This document shows positions 10,894 to 20,110 of a stretch of 64,000 bases of DNA, piece after piece. Source of the stretch: Rhizobiaceae bacterium (lineage in GTDB: Bacteria > Pseudomonadota > Alphaproteobacteria > Rhizobiales > Rhizobiaceae); contig JANQMU010000097.1 in assembly GCA_028279875.1 (NCBI GenBank), forward strand, positions 25,206 through 89,205. Reading direction: 5' to 3'. The first letter of the stretch is position 1. Every line of letters starts with the position of its first letter. The notes below the pieces were generated by a model. The model did no database searches. It was not told the origin of the DNA and worked only from the letters and a program-made list of their open reading frames with translations. Made by a program: the position numbers and the translations under genes.

Positions 10894-11762
10894 TAGCGGG
10901 CCCGCCGCAATTTCGGATCGAAAATATCGCGCATGCCGTCGCCCATGAGGTTGAGGCCGAGGACGGTCAACACGATGGCAAGGCCCGGGAAGATCGCCAG
11001 GTTCGGCGCGATATAGATCATGGTCTGCGCGTCGGAGAGCATGCGTCCCCAACTGGGCAGCGGCGGCTGGGTGCCGAGCCCGACATAGGCGAGCCCCGCC
11101 TCGGCCAGAATGCCGAGGGAAAACTGGATCGTGCCCTGGACGATCAGCAGATTGGTGATGTTGGGCAGGATGTGTTCGGCCGAAATGCGGGTGCGTCCCT
11201 TGCCGGCGACACGGGCAGCCAGGATATAGTCGCGGGTCCACAGCGACAGGGCCGATCCGCGCGCCAGCCGGGCAAAGACCGGAATGTTGAAAATACCGAT
11301 GGCGATGATGGCATTCAGGGCGCTGGGCCCGAAGACGGCGGTGATCATGATCGCCATCAACAGGGCCGGAAAGGCGAAGATCAGATCGTTGGTCCGCATG
11401 ACGATCTCATCGATGAGCCCACCATGGCGGGCGGCGGCCAGCAAGCCGAGCGGCACACCTACGGCAATGCCGATGCCGACGGCAACGATCGCCACCGCGA
11501 TCGAAGTGCGGGCGCCGACCATCAGCATGGAAAAGATATCGCGGCCAAAGGCATCGGTGCCCAGCCAATGGGCAGCCGAGGGCGGCTTCAGCTTGTCGGC
11601 GATGGTGAGCTGGGTGACGTCATAGGGCGTCCATAGAAAGGAGATCAGTGCCGCGGCGGTGAACAGGACGGTGAGGACCAGCCCGATCATGAAACTCGGC
11701 GAGCGCAGGGCCGCATGCACCGTGCCGGTCGGCCGTTCGGGGATGATGTGGAGGTCGCTCAT
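10893..11762 (-). CDS. Peptide-type ABC transporter permease (DppC-like)
   Basis: HWLGTDAFGRDIFSMLMVGARTS and EAGLAYVGLGTQPPLPSWGRML. Confidence 0.95.
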   Translation of the reverse strand: MSDLHIIPERPTGTVHAALRSPSFMIGLVLTVLFTAAALISFLWTPYDVTQLTIADKLKPPSAAHWLGTDAFGRDIFSMLMVGARTSIAVAIVAVGIGIAVGVPLGLLAAARHGGLIDEIVMRTNDLIFAFPALLMAIMITAVFGPSALNAIIAIGIFNIPVFARLARGSALSLWTRDYILAARVAGKGRTRISAEHILPNITNLLIVQGTIQFSLGILAEAGLAYVGLGTQPPLPSWGRMLSDAQTMIYIAPNLAIFPGLAIVLTVLGLNLMGDGMRDIFDPKLRRAR

Positions 11763-12709
11763 GCGCTTCTCCGGCGCAGCCGCGGGTCGACGATCGCATA
11801 GGTGACATCGACCAGGAAGGTCACCAGGATCACGGCAAAGACGAGCAGGAAAATCACGCTTTTGACCACGATGAGATCGCGCTGGGTGATGCCCTGGAAC
11901 ACCAGCCGGCCGAGGCCCGGCAGGAAGAAGACATTTTCGATAATGATGGCACCGGCCAGCAGAAAGGAAAACTGCAGGCCGATGATGGTCAGCACCGGGA
12001 TAAGCGCATTGCGCAGCGCGTGCCGCCACAGTGCCTGGCGCTGGGTCAGGCCCTTGGCCCGCGCCGTGCGCACGAAATCCTCGCCCAGCGTGTCGAGCAG
12101 CGACGAGCGCATGACCCGCGCTAGGATCGATGCCTGCGGCAGCGCCAGGGCGACCGCCGGCAGGGTCAGCGCCTTCATGCCGGCCCAGAAGCCGGCGTCC
12201 CAGCCGGGAAAGCCGCCGGCCGAAAACCAGCGCAGCGATACGGCGAAAAACAGCACCAGCAGCATGGCGAACCAGAAATTCGGCACAGCGATGCCGAGCT
12301 GCGTGACCCCCATGATCGAGACATCGGCCGGTGAATTGCGCCGTGCAGCGGCGATGACGCCGACCGGAAAGGCGATCAGCGTCGACAGGGTGAGCGCATA
12401 GAGCGCCAGCGGCATGGAGATCCAGAAGCGATCGGCGATCAGTTCGCGCACCGGCACCCGGTAGGTGTAGCTGATGCCGAATTCGCCCTGCACCAGACCG
12501 CTGATCCACTGCCAGTAGCGCACCGGCACCGAGGCGTTCAGTCCGAGGGAATCGCGCAGGGCCGCCACCGTTTCCGGCGACGCGTTGAGGCCGAGCATGA
12601 AGGAGGCCGGATCGCCCGGTACGACCTCGATGACAAAGAAGATGACCAGGCTCGCGGCAAGCAGGCTCAGTGTCAGGGAGACCAGCCGTTTGATCAGGAA
12701 AGGCAGCAT
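11759..12709 (-). CDS. Peptide-type ABC transporter permease (DppB-like)
   Basis: MLPFLIKRLVSLTLSLLAASLVIFFVIEVVPGDPA; VRTARAKGLTQRQALWRHALRNALIPVLT. Confidence 0.95.
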   Translation of the reverse strand: MLPFLIKRLVSLTLSLLAASLVIFFVIEVVPGDPASFMLGLNASPETVAALRDSLGLNASVPVRYWQWISGLVQGEFGISYTYRVPVRELIADRFWISMPLALYALTLSTLIAFPVGVIAAARRNSPADVSIMGVTQLGIAVPNFWFAMLLVLFFAVSLRWFSAGGFPGWDAGFWAGMKALTLPAVALALPQASILARVMRSSLLDTLGEDFVRTARAKGLTQRQALWRHALRNALIPVLTIIGLQFSFLLAGAIIIENVFFLPGLGRLVFQGITQRDLIVVKSVIFLLVFAVILVTFLVDVTYAIVDPRLRRRSA

Positions 12710-12773
12710 GAAACCGCTCGGGCGCGCCGGTTTGCGGCGGGGCCGCAACCGGCCCCGCCATCGGTATAGACCT

Positions 12774-14264
12774 TTAGTCTTCCCAGTAAACGGCCGTCAT
12801 GTCCATGGCCTGGGTCGGGGCATTTTCCCAGATGCCCCGGAGCTTGGCGTTGACGACGCCGGTATTGGCCAGCTGGAACAGATAGCCATTGACATGGTCG
12901 TCGGCGATCTTCTGCTGCGCCGCCTTGAGCAGCCGGTCGCGTTCGGCCGGATCGGTGGCGTTGTTGAGATCTTCCATGATCTTCTGGAAGTCGGCATCGT
13001 CATACTGGAAATAGTAGTCCGGATTGGCATAGATGCCGATGTCGAGCGGTTCGGTGTGGGAGACGATCGTCAGGCCGTAATCCTTGCCCCGGAACACCTG
13101 CTCGAGCCATTGCGCCCATTCCAGATTGCTGATTTCGGTCTCGATGCCGACATCGCGCAGTTGCGAGGCGATGATCTCGCCGCCGCGGCGGGCGTAGGAC
13201 GGCGGCGGCAGCTTCAGGGTGGTGCTGAAGCCGTCTGGATAGCCGGCTTCGGCGAGCAGCGCCCTTGCCTTGTCGGGATCGTAATTCGACTGTCCGGTCA
13301 GATCGACATAGGCCGGATGGTGCGGCGCAAAATGGGTGCCGATCGGCGTGCCGTAGCCGAACATGGCGCCGTCGATGATGGCCTGGCGATCGATCGCATG
13401 GGCCATGGCCTCGCGCACCTTCGGATTGTCGAAGGGCGGCATCTTGTTGTTGGTCGACAGGATGGTCTCGCCCTCCGTCGATCCGGTGACCACCCGGAAC
13501 CGGGGATCGGCATCGAATTGCGGCAGGTTTTCCGGCGCCGGAAACGGCATGAATGTGTCGACATCGCCGGCCATCACGGCCGCGAAGGCGGCGTTGGGAT
13601 CGGAAATGAACTTGAAGGTGACCTTGTCGAGCTTCGCCGGCTCACCCCAGTATTCGGCGTTCTTCTCCAGTTCGACCCGGTCTCCCTGGACCCAGTCCTT
13701 GAAGACGAAAGCGCCAGTCCCGACAGGATTGGTGGCGTTGTCGGCGGCCGATTCCGGCGCCACGATCACGGCATCGCCCCAAGCGAGGTTGAACAGCATG
13801 TTGCCGTTCGGTTTTGACAGCGTAACCTTCACCGTCTGCGGATCAACGACGTCGACCGAGGCGATGTCCGCGTAGAGTTTCTTCTGCGCGTTGGTCGATT
13901 CTTCGGCGCCGATCCGGTCGAGCGAGAATTTGACATCCTCGGCATCCATGGCGGTCCCGTCATGGAACATCACGCCCTCGCGCAGTTTGAACGTATAGAC
14001 CTTGCCGTCATCGGAAATCGTCCAGGATTCCGCAAGGCCGGGATTGATGCTTCCATCGGCGCCGAAGCGGGTCAGCCCCTCGAAGATATTGGAATAGGTC
14101 ACCTGGTCGATGGCTCCGGCGGCGCCGGAGGTCGGGTCCAGATTCGGCGGCTCGAGCTGGGCACCGATATTGATATCGGTCCTGGCGGCGAACGCTGCGG
14201 GCGTCAGGGCAGTCGCCGCGGCAAACACCCCGGCGACAGCCAGCGCTTTTACGAATGGCGTCAT
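12774..14264 (-). CDS. Peptide-type ABC transporter substrate-binding protein (SBP_bac_5)
   Basis: Signal peptide; EPPNLDPTSGAAGAIDQVTYSNIFEGLTRF, VYTFKLREGVMFHDGTAMDAEDVKFSLDR. Confidence 0.95.
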   Translation of the reverse strand: MTPFVKALAVAGVFAAATALTPAAFAARTDINIGAQLEPPNLDPTSGAAGAIDQVTYSNIFEGLTRFGADGSINPGLAESWTISDDGKVYTFKLREGVMFHDGTAMDAEDVKFSLDRIGAEESTNAQKKLYADIASVDVVDPQTVKVTLSKPNGNMLFNLAWGDAVIVAPESAADNATNPVGTGAFVFKDWVQGDRVELEKNAEYWGEPAKLDKVTFKFISDPNAAFAAVMAGDVDTFMPFPAPENLPQFDADPRFRVVTGSTEGETILSTNNKMPPFDNPKVREAMAHAIDRQAIIDGAMFGYGTPIGTHFAPHHPAYVDLTGQSNYDPDKARALLAEAGYPDGFSTTLKLPPPSYARRGGEIIASQLRDVGIETEISNLEWAQWLEQVFRGKDYGLTIVSHTEPLDIGIYANPDYYFQYDDADFQKIMEDLNNATDPAERDRLLKAAQQKIADDHVNGYLFQLANTGVVNAKLRGIWENAPTQAMDMTAVYWED

Positions 14265-14339
14265 GTTGGTTCTCCTCCTATTATTGTCCATGCAGGCCTG
14301 TTTTTCGCCTGCGACCATAGCTTGTTGCAGTGCGGCATA

Positions 14340-15632
14340 TCAAGCGCCCAGCAACTCCTCCAATGTCAGCGCCATGACTTTCGCCGAATCGATCATATCG
14401 TCGACACCGATATATTCGTCCGGCTGGTGGGCGAGGTCGAGAATGCCCGGCCCGTAGGCGATGCAATCCTTCAATCGTCCGATCCGGTCAATGTGTTTTT
14501 GATCATAGGTGCCCGGCGAGACGACATAGTCCGGGCTTTTGGACAGCACTTTCTCGATCGATTTGGAAACCGACTGGACGACGGCCGTGTTCCGGTCGGT
14601 CATGGTCGGGCTGACGTGCCACAATTCCTTGATCTCATAGGAAAAATTGTTGCGCTTGGCACTCACCCGCTCGACGATGTCGGCCACTTCGCGCCGCACT
14701 TCCTCGGGGTTTTCCTCGATGATATAGCGGCGATCGACCACCATGCGGCAGGAATCGGGCACGCAGGCGGAGGGAAAGCCGGTGAAATCGGGTTCCGGCT
14801 CGGCCTGGCCGCCATGCACGGAATTGATGTTCATGGTGGACTGGCGGGCGCCGTCCGGAACCACCGGCATGGCCGTGTGTTTTTGCGCCAGGGCCGGATA
14901 GAGACTGGTCTCGAATTCCTGCAGGACGGCGCCCATATGCCGCACCGCACAGTCGCCGAGAAACGGCATTGAGCCATGGGCGATATGGCCCCTGGTCTCG
15001 ATCTCGGCCCACCAGACGCCGCGATGGCCAAGGCAGATCCGGTCTTTGTTGAGTGGTTCGGGAATGATCACGTGCTGGACGCGCTGCGGGTCGAAATAGC
15101 CCTTCTCGGCAAGATAGGCGACCCCGCCATAGCCGCCGGTCTCCTCGTCGGCCGTGCCGGAGATCTCGATGGCGCCGGCGAAATCCGGCGTCGCATCGAT
15201 GAAGGCCTCGGCGGCGATGATCGAGGCGGCAAGACCGCCCTTCATGTCGCAGGCGCCGCGGCCATAGATCTTTCCGTCCCGCAGCTCGCCGCCGAACGGA
15301 TCCACCGTCCATTCATGGCCCGTCTCGACGACATCGGTGTGGGAATTGAAATGCACGCACGGGCCCGGCGACCGGCCCTCGCGGCGGGCCACCATGTTCC
15401 AGCGCGGATAGCGGTCGCTGTCACCCGGTGTTTCATGGGCCCGGATCATTTCGATCTCGAAACGACGCTTCTTCAGCCGGTCCGCCAGATATTCGCAGAT
15501 TTCCAGATAGGCCTCGCCGGGCGGGTTGAGCGTCGGGATGCGGATGAGATCCTGCGTCAGGGCAATCAGCTCATCGCGCCGCGACTCGATGAGATCGAGG
15601 AACGAGGCCTCAACCGTCTCCGTCTCACCCAT
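14340..15632 (-). CDS. M20-family deacylase/peptidase (ArgE/DapE-like)
   Basis: HFNSHTDVVETGHEWTVDPFGGELRDGKIYGRGACDMKGG, GTADEETGGYGG; start could be 15656 or 15632. Confidence 0.92.
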   Translation of the reverse strand: MGETETVEASFLDLIESRRDELIALTQDLIRIPTLNPPGEAYLEICEYLADRLKKRRFEIEMIRAHETPGDSDRYPRWNMVARREGRSPGPCVHFNSHTDVVETGHEWTVDPFGGELRDGKIYGRGACDMKGGLAASIIAAEAFIDATPDFAGAIEISGTADEETGGYGGVAYLAEKGYFDPQRVQHVIIPEPLNKDRICLGHRGVWWAEIETRGHIAHGSMPFLGDCAVRHMGAVLQEFETSLYPALAQKHTAMPVVPDGARQSTMNINSVHGGQAEPEPDFTGFPSACVPDSCRMVVDRRYIIEENPEEVRREVADIVERVSAKRNNFSYEIKELWHVSPTMTDRNTAVVQSVSKSIEKVLSKSPDYVVSPGTYDQKHIDRIGRLKDCIAYGPGILDLAHQPDEYIGVDDMIDSAKVMALTLEELLGA

Positions 15633-15696
15633 GCACGCACCCCTACGCAAAGCCACGAAACATCGCTACAAATAGCTAAAGAACAAGTATTTGAGG

Positions 15697-15715
15697 ATTG
15701 CGGCCGGCCCGCAAT
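15697..15715. promoter_or_regulatory. 7-bp inverted repeat in the PAS-LuxR/deacylase divergent region
   Basis: ATTGCGG-CCGGC-CCGCAAT, 17 bp upstream of the TTG start. Confidence 0.5.
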
Positions 15716-15731
15716 ACCGTAGGACTACGAA

Positions 15732-16310
15732 TTGGCGACACCGGCAGATATGGACGATGCCAGCTATCAGGCGCTTTGCGACATCGCCTTCGAGAGCGCG
15801 CCGATCGGCATCGTGCTGACCGAAAACCGCATTATCAAGGCCTGCAACCGCACCTTCGCGGACATCTTCGGCTACGGGAAAGACGAATTGCTGGGCCAGT
15901 CCTTCCGCGTGCTCTACGCCTCCAACGAAGAATTCGAGCAGATGCGCGATATCGGGCTCAAGACGCTGCGTGAGCAGCGCCGCTACAGTGACGAGCGGAT
16001 CATGCCGCGCAAGGATGGCAGCCTGTTCTGGTGCCGGGTCCGGGCGCACAGTCCGACACCGGACGATCCGCTTCGCCGGACCATCCTGAGCTATGCCGAT
16101 ATTTCCGATCACCGTCCCTATGTCTCGATGTCAGTGCGCGAGCGACAGATCGTCCTCTATCTGAGCGGCGGCAAGACCAGCAAGGAGATCGCCCGCCATA
16201 TCGGCATTTCGCCACGGACGGTGGAGTTCTACCGGGCCCGGCTGTTGAAGAAGTTCAGCGTCAGCAATGTGACCGAACTGCTCGCCCATCTGGGCGGCGC
16301 GCCGGTTTAA
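15732..16310 (+). CDS. PAS domain - LuxR-type HTH transcriptional regulator
   Basis: N-terminal PAS (GIVLTENRIIKACNRTFADIFGYGKDELLGQSFRVLY) plus LuxR HTH (SVRERQIVLYLSGGKTSKEIARHIGISPRTVEFYRARLLKKF); start TTG 15732 or ATG 15750. Confidence 0.88.
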   Translation: MATPADMDDASYQALCDIAFESAPIGIVLTENRIIKACNRTFADIFGYGKDELLGQSFRVLYASNEEFEQMRDIGLKTLREQRRYSDERIMPRKDGSLFWCRVRAHSPTPDDPLRRTILSYADISDHRPYVSMSVRERQIVLYLSGGKTSKEIARHIGISPRTVEFYRARLLKKFSVSNVTELLAHLGGAPV

Positions 16311-16682
16311 ACCCGCCTTCTCCGGATGAAGCTGTGGGATTTCCGCGGGTGAATCGGTTGATCACCTTCTCAGGCTCAATTTCGACTGCCGGTATCAGCA
16401 TGACCGGTTGTCATGCGTTCTATCGCGAACGAAAGGAGAGGTGCGTCCCGATGAGCCTGAAATCGCCTTTGAAGCAGGCCATGCGCCGCCACTTGCCGTT
16501 ATCGGCATCCGTCGCTGCCAGCCCGTCGCTCATACATTGCCAAAGGCTGCAAGTGCGGGCACTGTTACGTCAACGAAGCCGTCCATCGGGTGGATGTTGG
16601 TTTGATAGGCTATCCGGGATTGACGATTGTCGAGACCAGTGGCGATTGTCGCCCGGACAATGAAGGAAAGTGGAGATCTGCC

Positions 16683-17012
16683 ATGAACGGCCTGGCTAAA
16701 ACTCTGTTACTCGCCAGCGCCCTGTGCCTGTTGTCCGGTATGGTCACCGCGAAGGAAGTATATATATACTGCCAGAACAGTGCGAAATGTGTCCACTACG
16801 AAGATATGGGGAAGTCGCAAACCGATGCCTTCTACGGACAGTGTAACGGCAGTGTCCCCATCGGAATGAAGATGGTTTGTCATCCCGTGAAGGGCATGAC
16901 ATGCACGACTCCGATATATGACCAAGGTTTTTTGCTCTGCATGTGCACGAATTGGTCTGCGACAAAGAAGCAAACCGCGACAATCGATGTTTTGTGCCCC
17001 ACCGCGAACTGA
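16683..17012 (+). CDS. Small secreted 8-cysteine protein, uncharacterised (paralogue 1)
   Basis: Signal peptide MNGLAKTLLLASALCLLSGMVTAK; KMVCHPVKGMTCTT and CMCTNW blocks shared with the next ORF. Confidence 0.75.
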   Translation: MNGLAKTLLLASALCLLSGMVTAKEVYIYCQNSAKCVHYEDMGKSQTDAFYGQCNGSVPIGMKMVCHPVKGMTCTTPIYDQGFLLCMCTNWSATKKQTATIDVLCPTAN

Positions 17013-17337
17013 ACGCAGGAAAGCCGCGGGGGATGTAGTATTGCCGGCGGAGGGCGCGCACCTGCTGCAACGACACCGCTGATGCGCCTTTGTTACGATG
17101 GAAGAATGCGATTTCTGGGTAGATATGGTACTCCTTGAGGGAGTGCGACAAGCGTGCCAGGTCAATGGGTTAGAGTGGCAAACTGTGGATCGCCACCTTC
17201 CTGTTGCTCCTCCCCACGGTCGCCATAGCTGGCGACCGCAGCCGCCACCCGCGCCCGCGTGAGGTCGCGATGGTGGCTGGGGCGAACGCACTCCGCCGGA
17301 TCGCCGCTGGTCGTTGATCTGGGTGGCATCGCTCAAG

Positions 17338-17727
17338 GGTTGCGAATTGATCACAGGAACACGGATGACAAAACCGAAGGATAAAATGAAAGATCTCATC
17401 AAGATTGTGCTGCTGGGCAGCGCCCTGTCGCTATGGGCAGGCGCGGCAGGCGCCACGGCAATAGTTGAGCTAAGCTGCGGTGAACCGAGTTGCCAATTTA
17501 CTGAAGAAATTGGGCCGTCCGGGACCAAGACGTTTCACGGACATTGCAACGTGGGCACCAACACCAACTCAAAAATGGTCTGTCACAAAGCGAAGGGCCT
17601 GACCTGCACGACATTTTTTTACAACGCACGTGCCAATCCCCCGTATATGAGCTGCACCTGCACCAATTGGAACGCCGTGCATGAGGCGCACCCGGACATC
17701 GATCTTACCTGTCCGCCGCCGAACTGA
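17338..17727 (+). CDS. Small secreted 8-cysteine protein, uncharacterised (paralogue 2)
   Basis: Signal peptide (MKDLIKIVLLGSALSLWAGAAGAT); KMVCHKAKGLTCTT and CTCTNW blocks; eight Cys alignable to paralogue 1; exact start uncertain. Confidence 0.75.
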   Translation, partial: GCELITGTRMTKPKDKMKDLIKIVLLGSALSLWAGAAGATAIVELSCGEPSCQFTEEIGPSGTKTFHGHCNVGTNTNSKMVCHKAKGLTCTTFFYNARANPPYMSCTCTNWNAVHEAHPDIDLTCPPPN

Positions 17728-17799
17728 GTGCTCGGCGAAGGGACTCGGTTTGTCGTGTGGCCAGACACGAGAGGCAAGTGGATCGACGGTTGCTGGGGC

Positions 17800-19995
17800 C
17801 TAAAGCGCGTTGTCGCTTGACTGGATCGCCTGCCAGATGGCACAGGCGGTCAGCGGCAGGGGCAGCGACGTGACGCCGAGCGGCGCCAGCGCGTCGAAGG
17901 CGGCGTTGTAGATGGCGGCCGGCGCGCCGATGGTGCCGGCTTCGCCGACGCCCTTGGCGCCGAGCAGATTGACCGGCGAAGCGGTCTGCATATGGATGAC
18001 CTCGACCAGCGGCATGTCGGCGGCGCGCGGCAGGGCGTAGTCCATCAACGAGCCGGTGATCAACTGGCCGTCATCATCATAGACGAGCCGCTCGAGTATC
18101 GCCTCGCCGAGGCCCTGGGCAATGCCGCCGCGGATCTGTCCCTCGGCCATTTTCGGATTGATCAGCGTTCCGACATCGTCGAGACAAGTCATTTTCTCGA
18201 CGGTCAGAACCCCGGTTTCCGGGTCGATGGCGATCTGCGCCAGATAGCAGCCATATCCCCAGGCTTCGCCGCCGCTCTCATAGCGGACGGACGCCTCGAC
18301 CGCGCATCCAGGTGTCAGGGAGCCGCCGGATTTTTCAAGCGCCTTGCGCGCGGCCATGACCACGGCGCTGCCGCCGATGGCGGTGCTGCGGCTGGCCAGG
18401 GCGCCAATGCCCTCGGGGCTGTCCCGTGTGTCGCCGAATTGCACGGTGACCCGTTCAAGGCCGCAGCCGAGTTCATCGGCGGCAATCTGCGCAAAGGCCG
18501 TTTCGCGGCCATGTCCCTGCGAGCTGCCGCCGCTGCGGACGACCACGGTGCCGTCGGGATGGAGGCGCACGGCGGCGCTTTCCCAGCCCGTCCCGCAGGG
18601 TTCGACAAAGAAGCCGGCGCCGATGCCGACGATCTCGCCCTGCCCGCGGCGCCGTTCCCGGGCCCGGCACGCATCGGCATAGGCGGCCGATTTGACCAGC
18701 ACAGACAGCGCTTCGGGATAATTGCCGGAATCCAGTGTCGCGCCCGTTGTCCGGCGGCAGGGCATCGCGGCCGGGGAGACCAGGTTGATGCGGCGCAGTT
18801 CCATCGGATCGATCTCCATTCGCCGCGCCGCTTCCTCGACGAGCCGTTCCATCAGCATGGCGGCCTCGGGCCGGCCGGCGCCGCGATAGATGCCGACCGG
18901 AGCGGTATTGGTGCGGATACCGGTGGTTCGCAGGTCGAAATCCACGATGTTGTACGGGCCGGGCAATATTCTGGCGGCGTTCCAGGCCGGAATCGCGGCG
19001 CTGTTGGTCAGCCAGCAGCCGACCGGGGCCGTGATTTCGGCCTCTAGGCCCAGAAAGACACCGCTTTCGGAGAGGGCCAACCGGCCGCGGGTCAAAAGGC
19101 CGCGGCCATGCGAGGCCGACAGCAGATCCTCGCTGCGGCTTGCCGTCCAGCGCACGGAGCGCCGCAATTCGAAGGCCGCCCAGACGGCAAAGACCTCTTC
19201 GGGGTAAAGGGAAGCCTTGAGGCCGAACGCGCCGCCGACATCCGGCGCAACCACCCGGACCCGCGCCGGGTCCAGAGCGAGGATGTTGGCCAATTCCGTC
19301 CGGGCCCGGTGCGGCGTCTGCGTCGACAGCCAGACCGTCAAGCCTTCCTCATCCGGTTCATAGCGGACCGCTATCGCCCGGTTTTCCAGCGGCGAGGGCG
19401 CCAGTCGGGGATGGCGCACCTCCACCTCGACAATATGGTCGGCATCGGCGAAGGCCCGGCCCGGATCGCCCTGACGCCACCGTTTGGCGAATGGAGAAAA
19501 TCCACTCTCATCATCCGGCGTGAAACAGGCCACGCTGCCGGAATCGTCGAGATCGATTTCCGCCATCTCGCCGGCATCATGGGCCGCCATGGCAGTTTCC
19601 GCCAGGATCGCGGCAACCGGCTGGCCGACGGCCAATACGTGATCATGGGCGAGAACCGGATAGGCGGTCGCGGCCACCGGGCCGAGGATCGGATTGACCG
19701 CGAGGTCTCCGAGATGCGCGACATGGCCGCCGTGAAAAGCGGCGACGACACCATCGCGGCCGCGCGCCGCTTCGAGATCACAGCCGGCTATCTTTCCACC
19801 CGCCACCGGGCTTCTGATAAAGGACACATGCAGGGCGTCCGGCAGGGCGATATCGGCAACAAAGGCGCCGCGGCCGGTGACCAGCCGGTGGTCCTCGCGA
19901 CGCGGCGGCGACTGGCCAATCGGACGGGATCCGACCGCATCCTGTGGATATACCCTGCTGATGGTGGCCAAGGGTCCTGCCCCGGATTGCAACAA
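17800..19995 (-). CDS. Xanthine dehydrogenase family molybdopterin-binding subunit, standalone, form II-like
   Basis: DVGGAFGLKASLYPEEV, IYRGAGRPEAAMLMERLVEEAARRM; no adjacent FAD or 2Fe-2S subunit gene. Confidence 0.9.
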   Translation of the reverse strand: MLQSGAGPLATISRVYPQDAVGSRPIGQSPPRREDHRLVTGRGAFVADIALPDALHVSFIRSPVAGGKIAGCDLEAARGRDGVVAAFHGGHVAHLGDLAVNPILGPVAATAYPVLAHDHVLAVGQPVAAILAETAMAAHDAGEMAEIDLDDSGSVACFTPDDESGFSPFAKRWRQGDPGRAFADADHIVEVEVRHPRLAPSPLENRAIAVRYEPDEEGLTVWLSTQTPHRARTELANILALDPARVRVVAPDVGGAFGLKASLYPEEVFAVWAAFELRRSVRWTASRSEDLLSASHGRGLLTRGRLALSESGVFLGLEAEITAPVGCWLTNSAAIPAWNAARILPGPYNIVDFDLRTTGIRTNTAPVGIYRGAGRPEAAMLMERLVEEAARRMEIDPMELRRINLVSPAAMPCRRTTGATLDSGNYPEALSVLVKSAAYADACRARERRRGQGEIVGIGAGFFVEPCGTGWESAAVRLHPDGTVVVRSGGSSQGHGRETAFAQIAADELGCGLERVTVQFGDTRDSPEGIGALASRSTAIGGSAVVMAARKALEKSGGSLTPGCAVEASVRYESGGEAWGYGCYLAQIAIDPETGVLTVEKMTCLDDVGTLINPKMAEGQIRGGIAQGLGEAILERLVYDDDGQLITGSLMDYALPRAADMPLVEVIHMQTASPVNLLGAKGVGEAGTIGAPAAIYNAAFDALAPLGVTSLPLPLTACAIWQAIQSSDNAL

Positions 19996-20110
19996 TCGCC
20001 GGCAACGGTGGCTGCGTTCCGGCAGCCGCCATATTGCATATCGATCCGGCTGGCGCCCATTTCGATTTTCGGATTTTGGTATCGGATAACGCGATAGCGA
20101 CCCTTGCTGG

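Noticed and set aside
7756-10896. 1046-aa plus-strand ORF
   Set aside because: Antisense shadow of aldehyde dehydrogenase and ABC ATPase genes in GC-rich DNA; low-complexity Arg/Asp/Gly-rich translation with no recognisable motifs.
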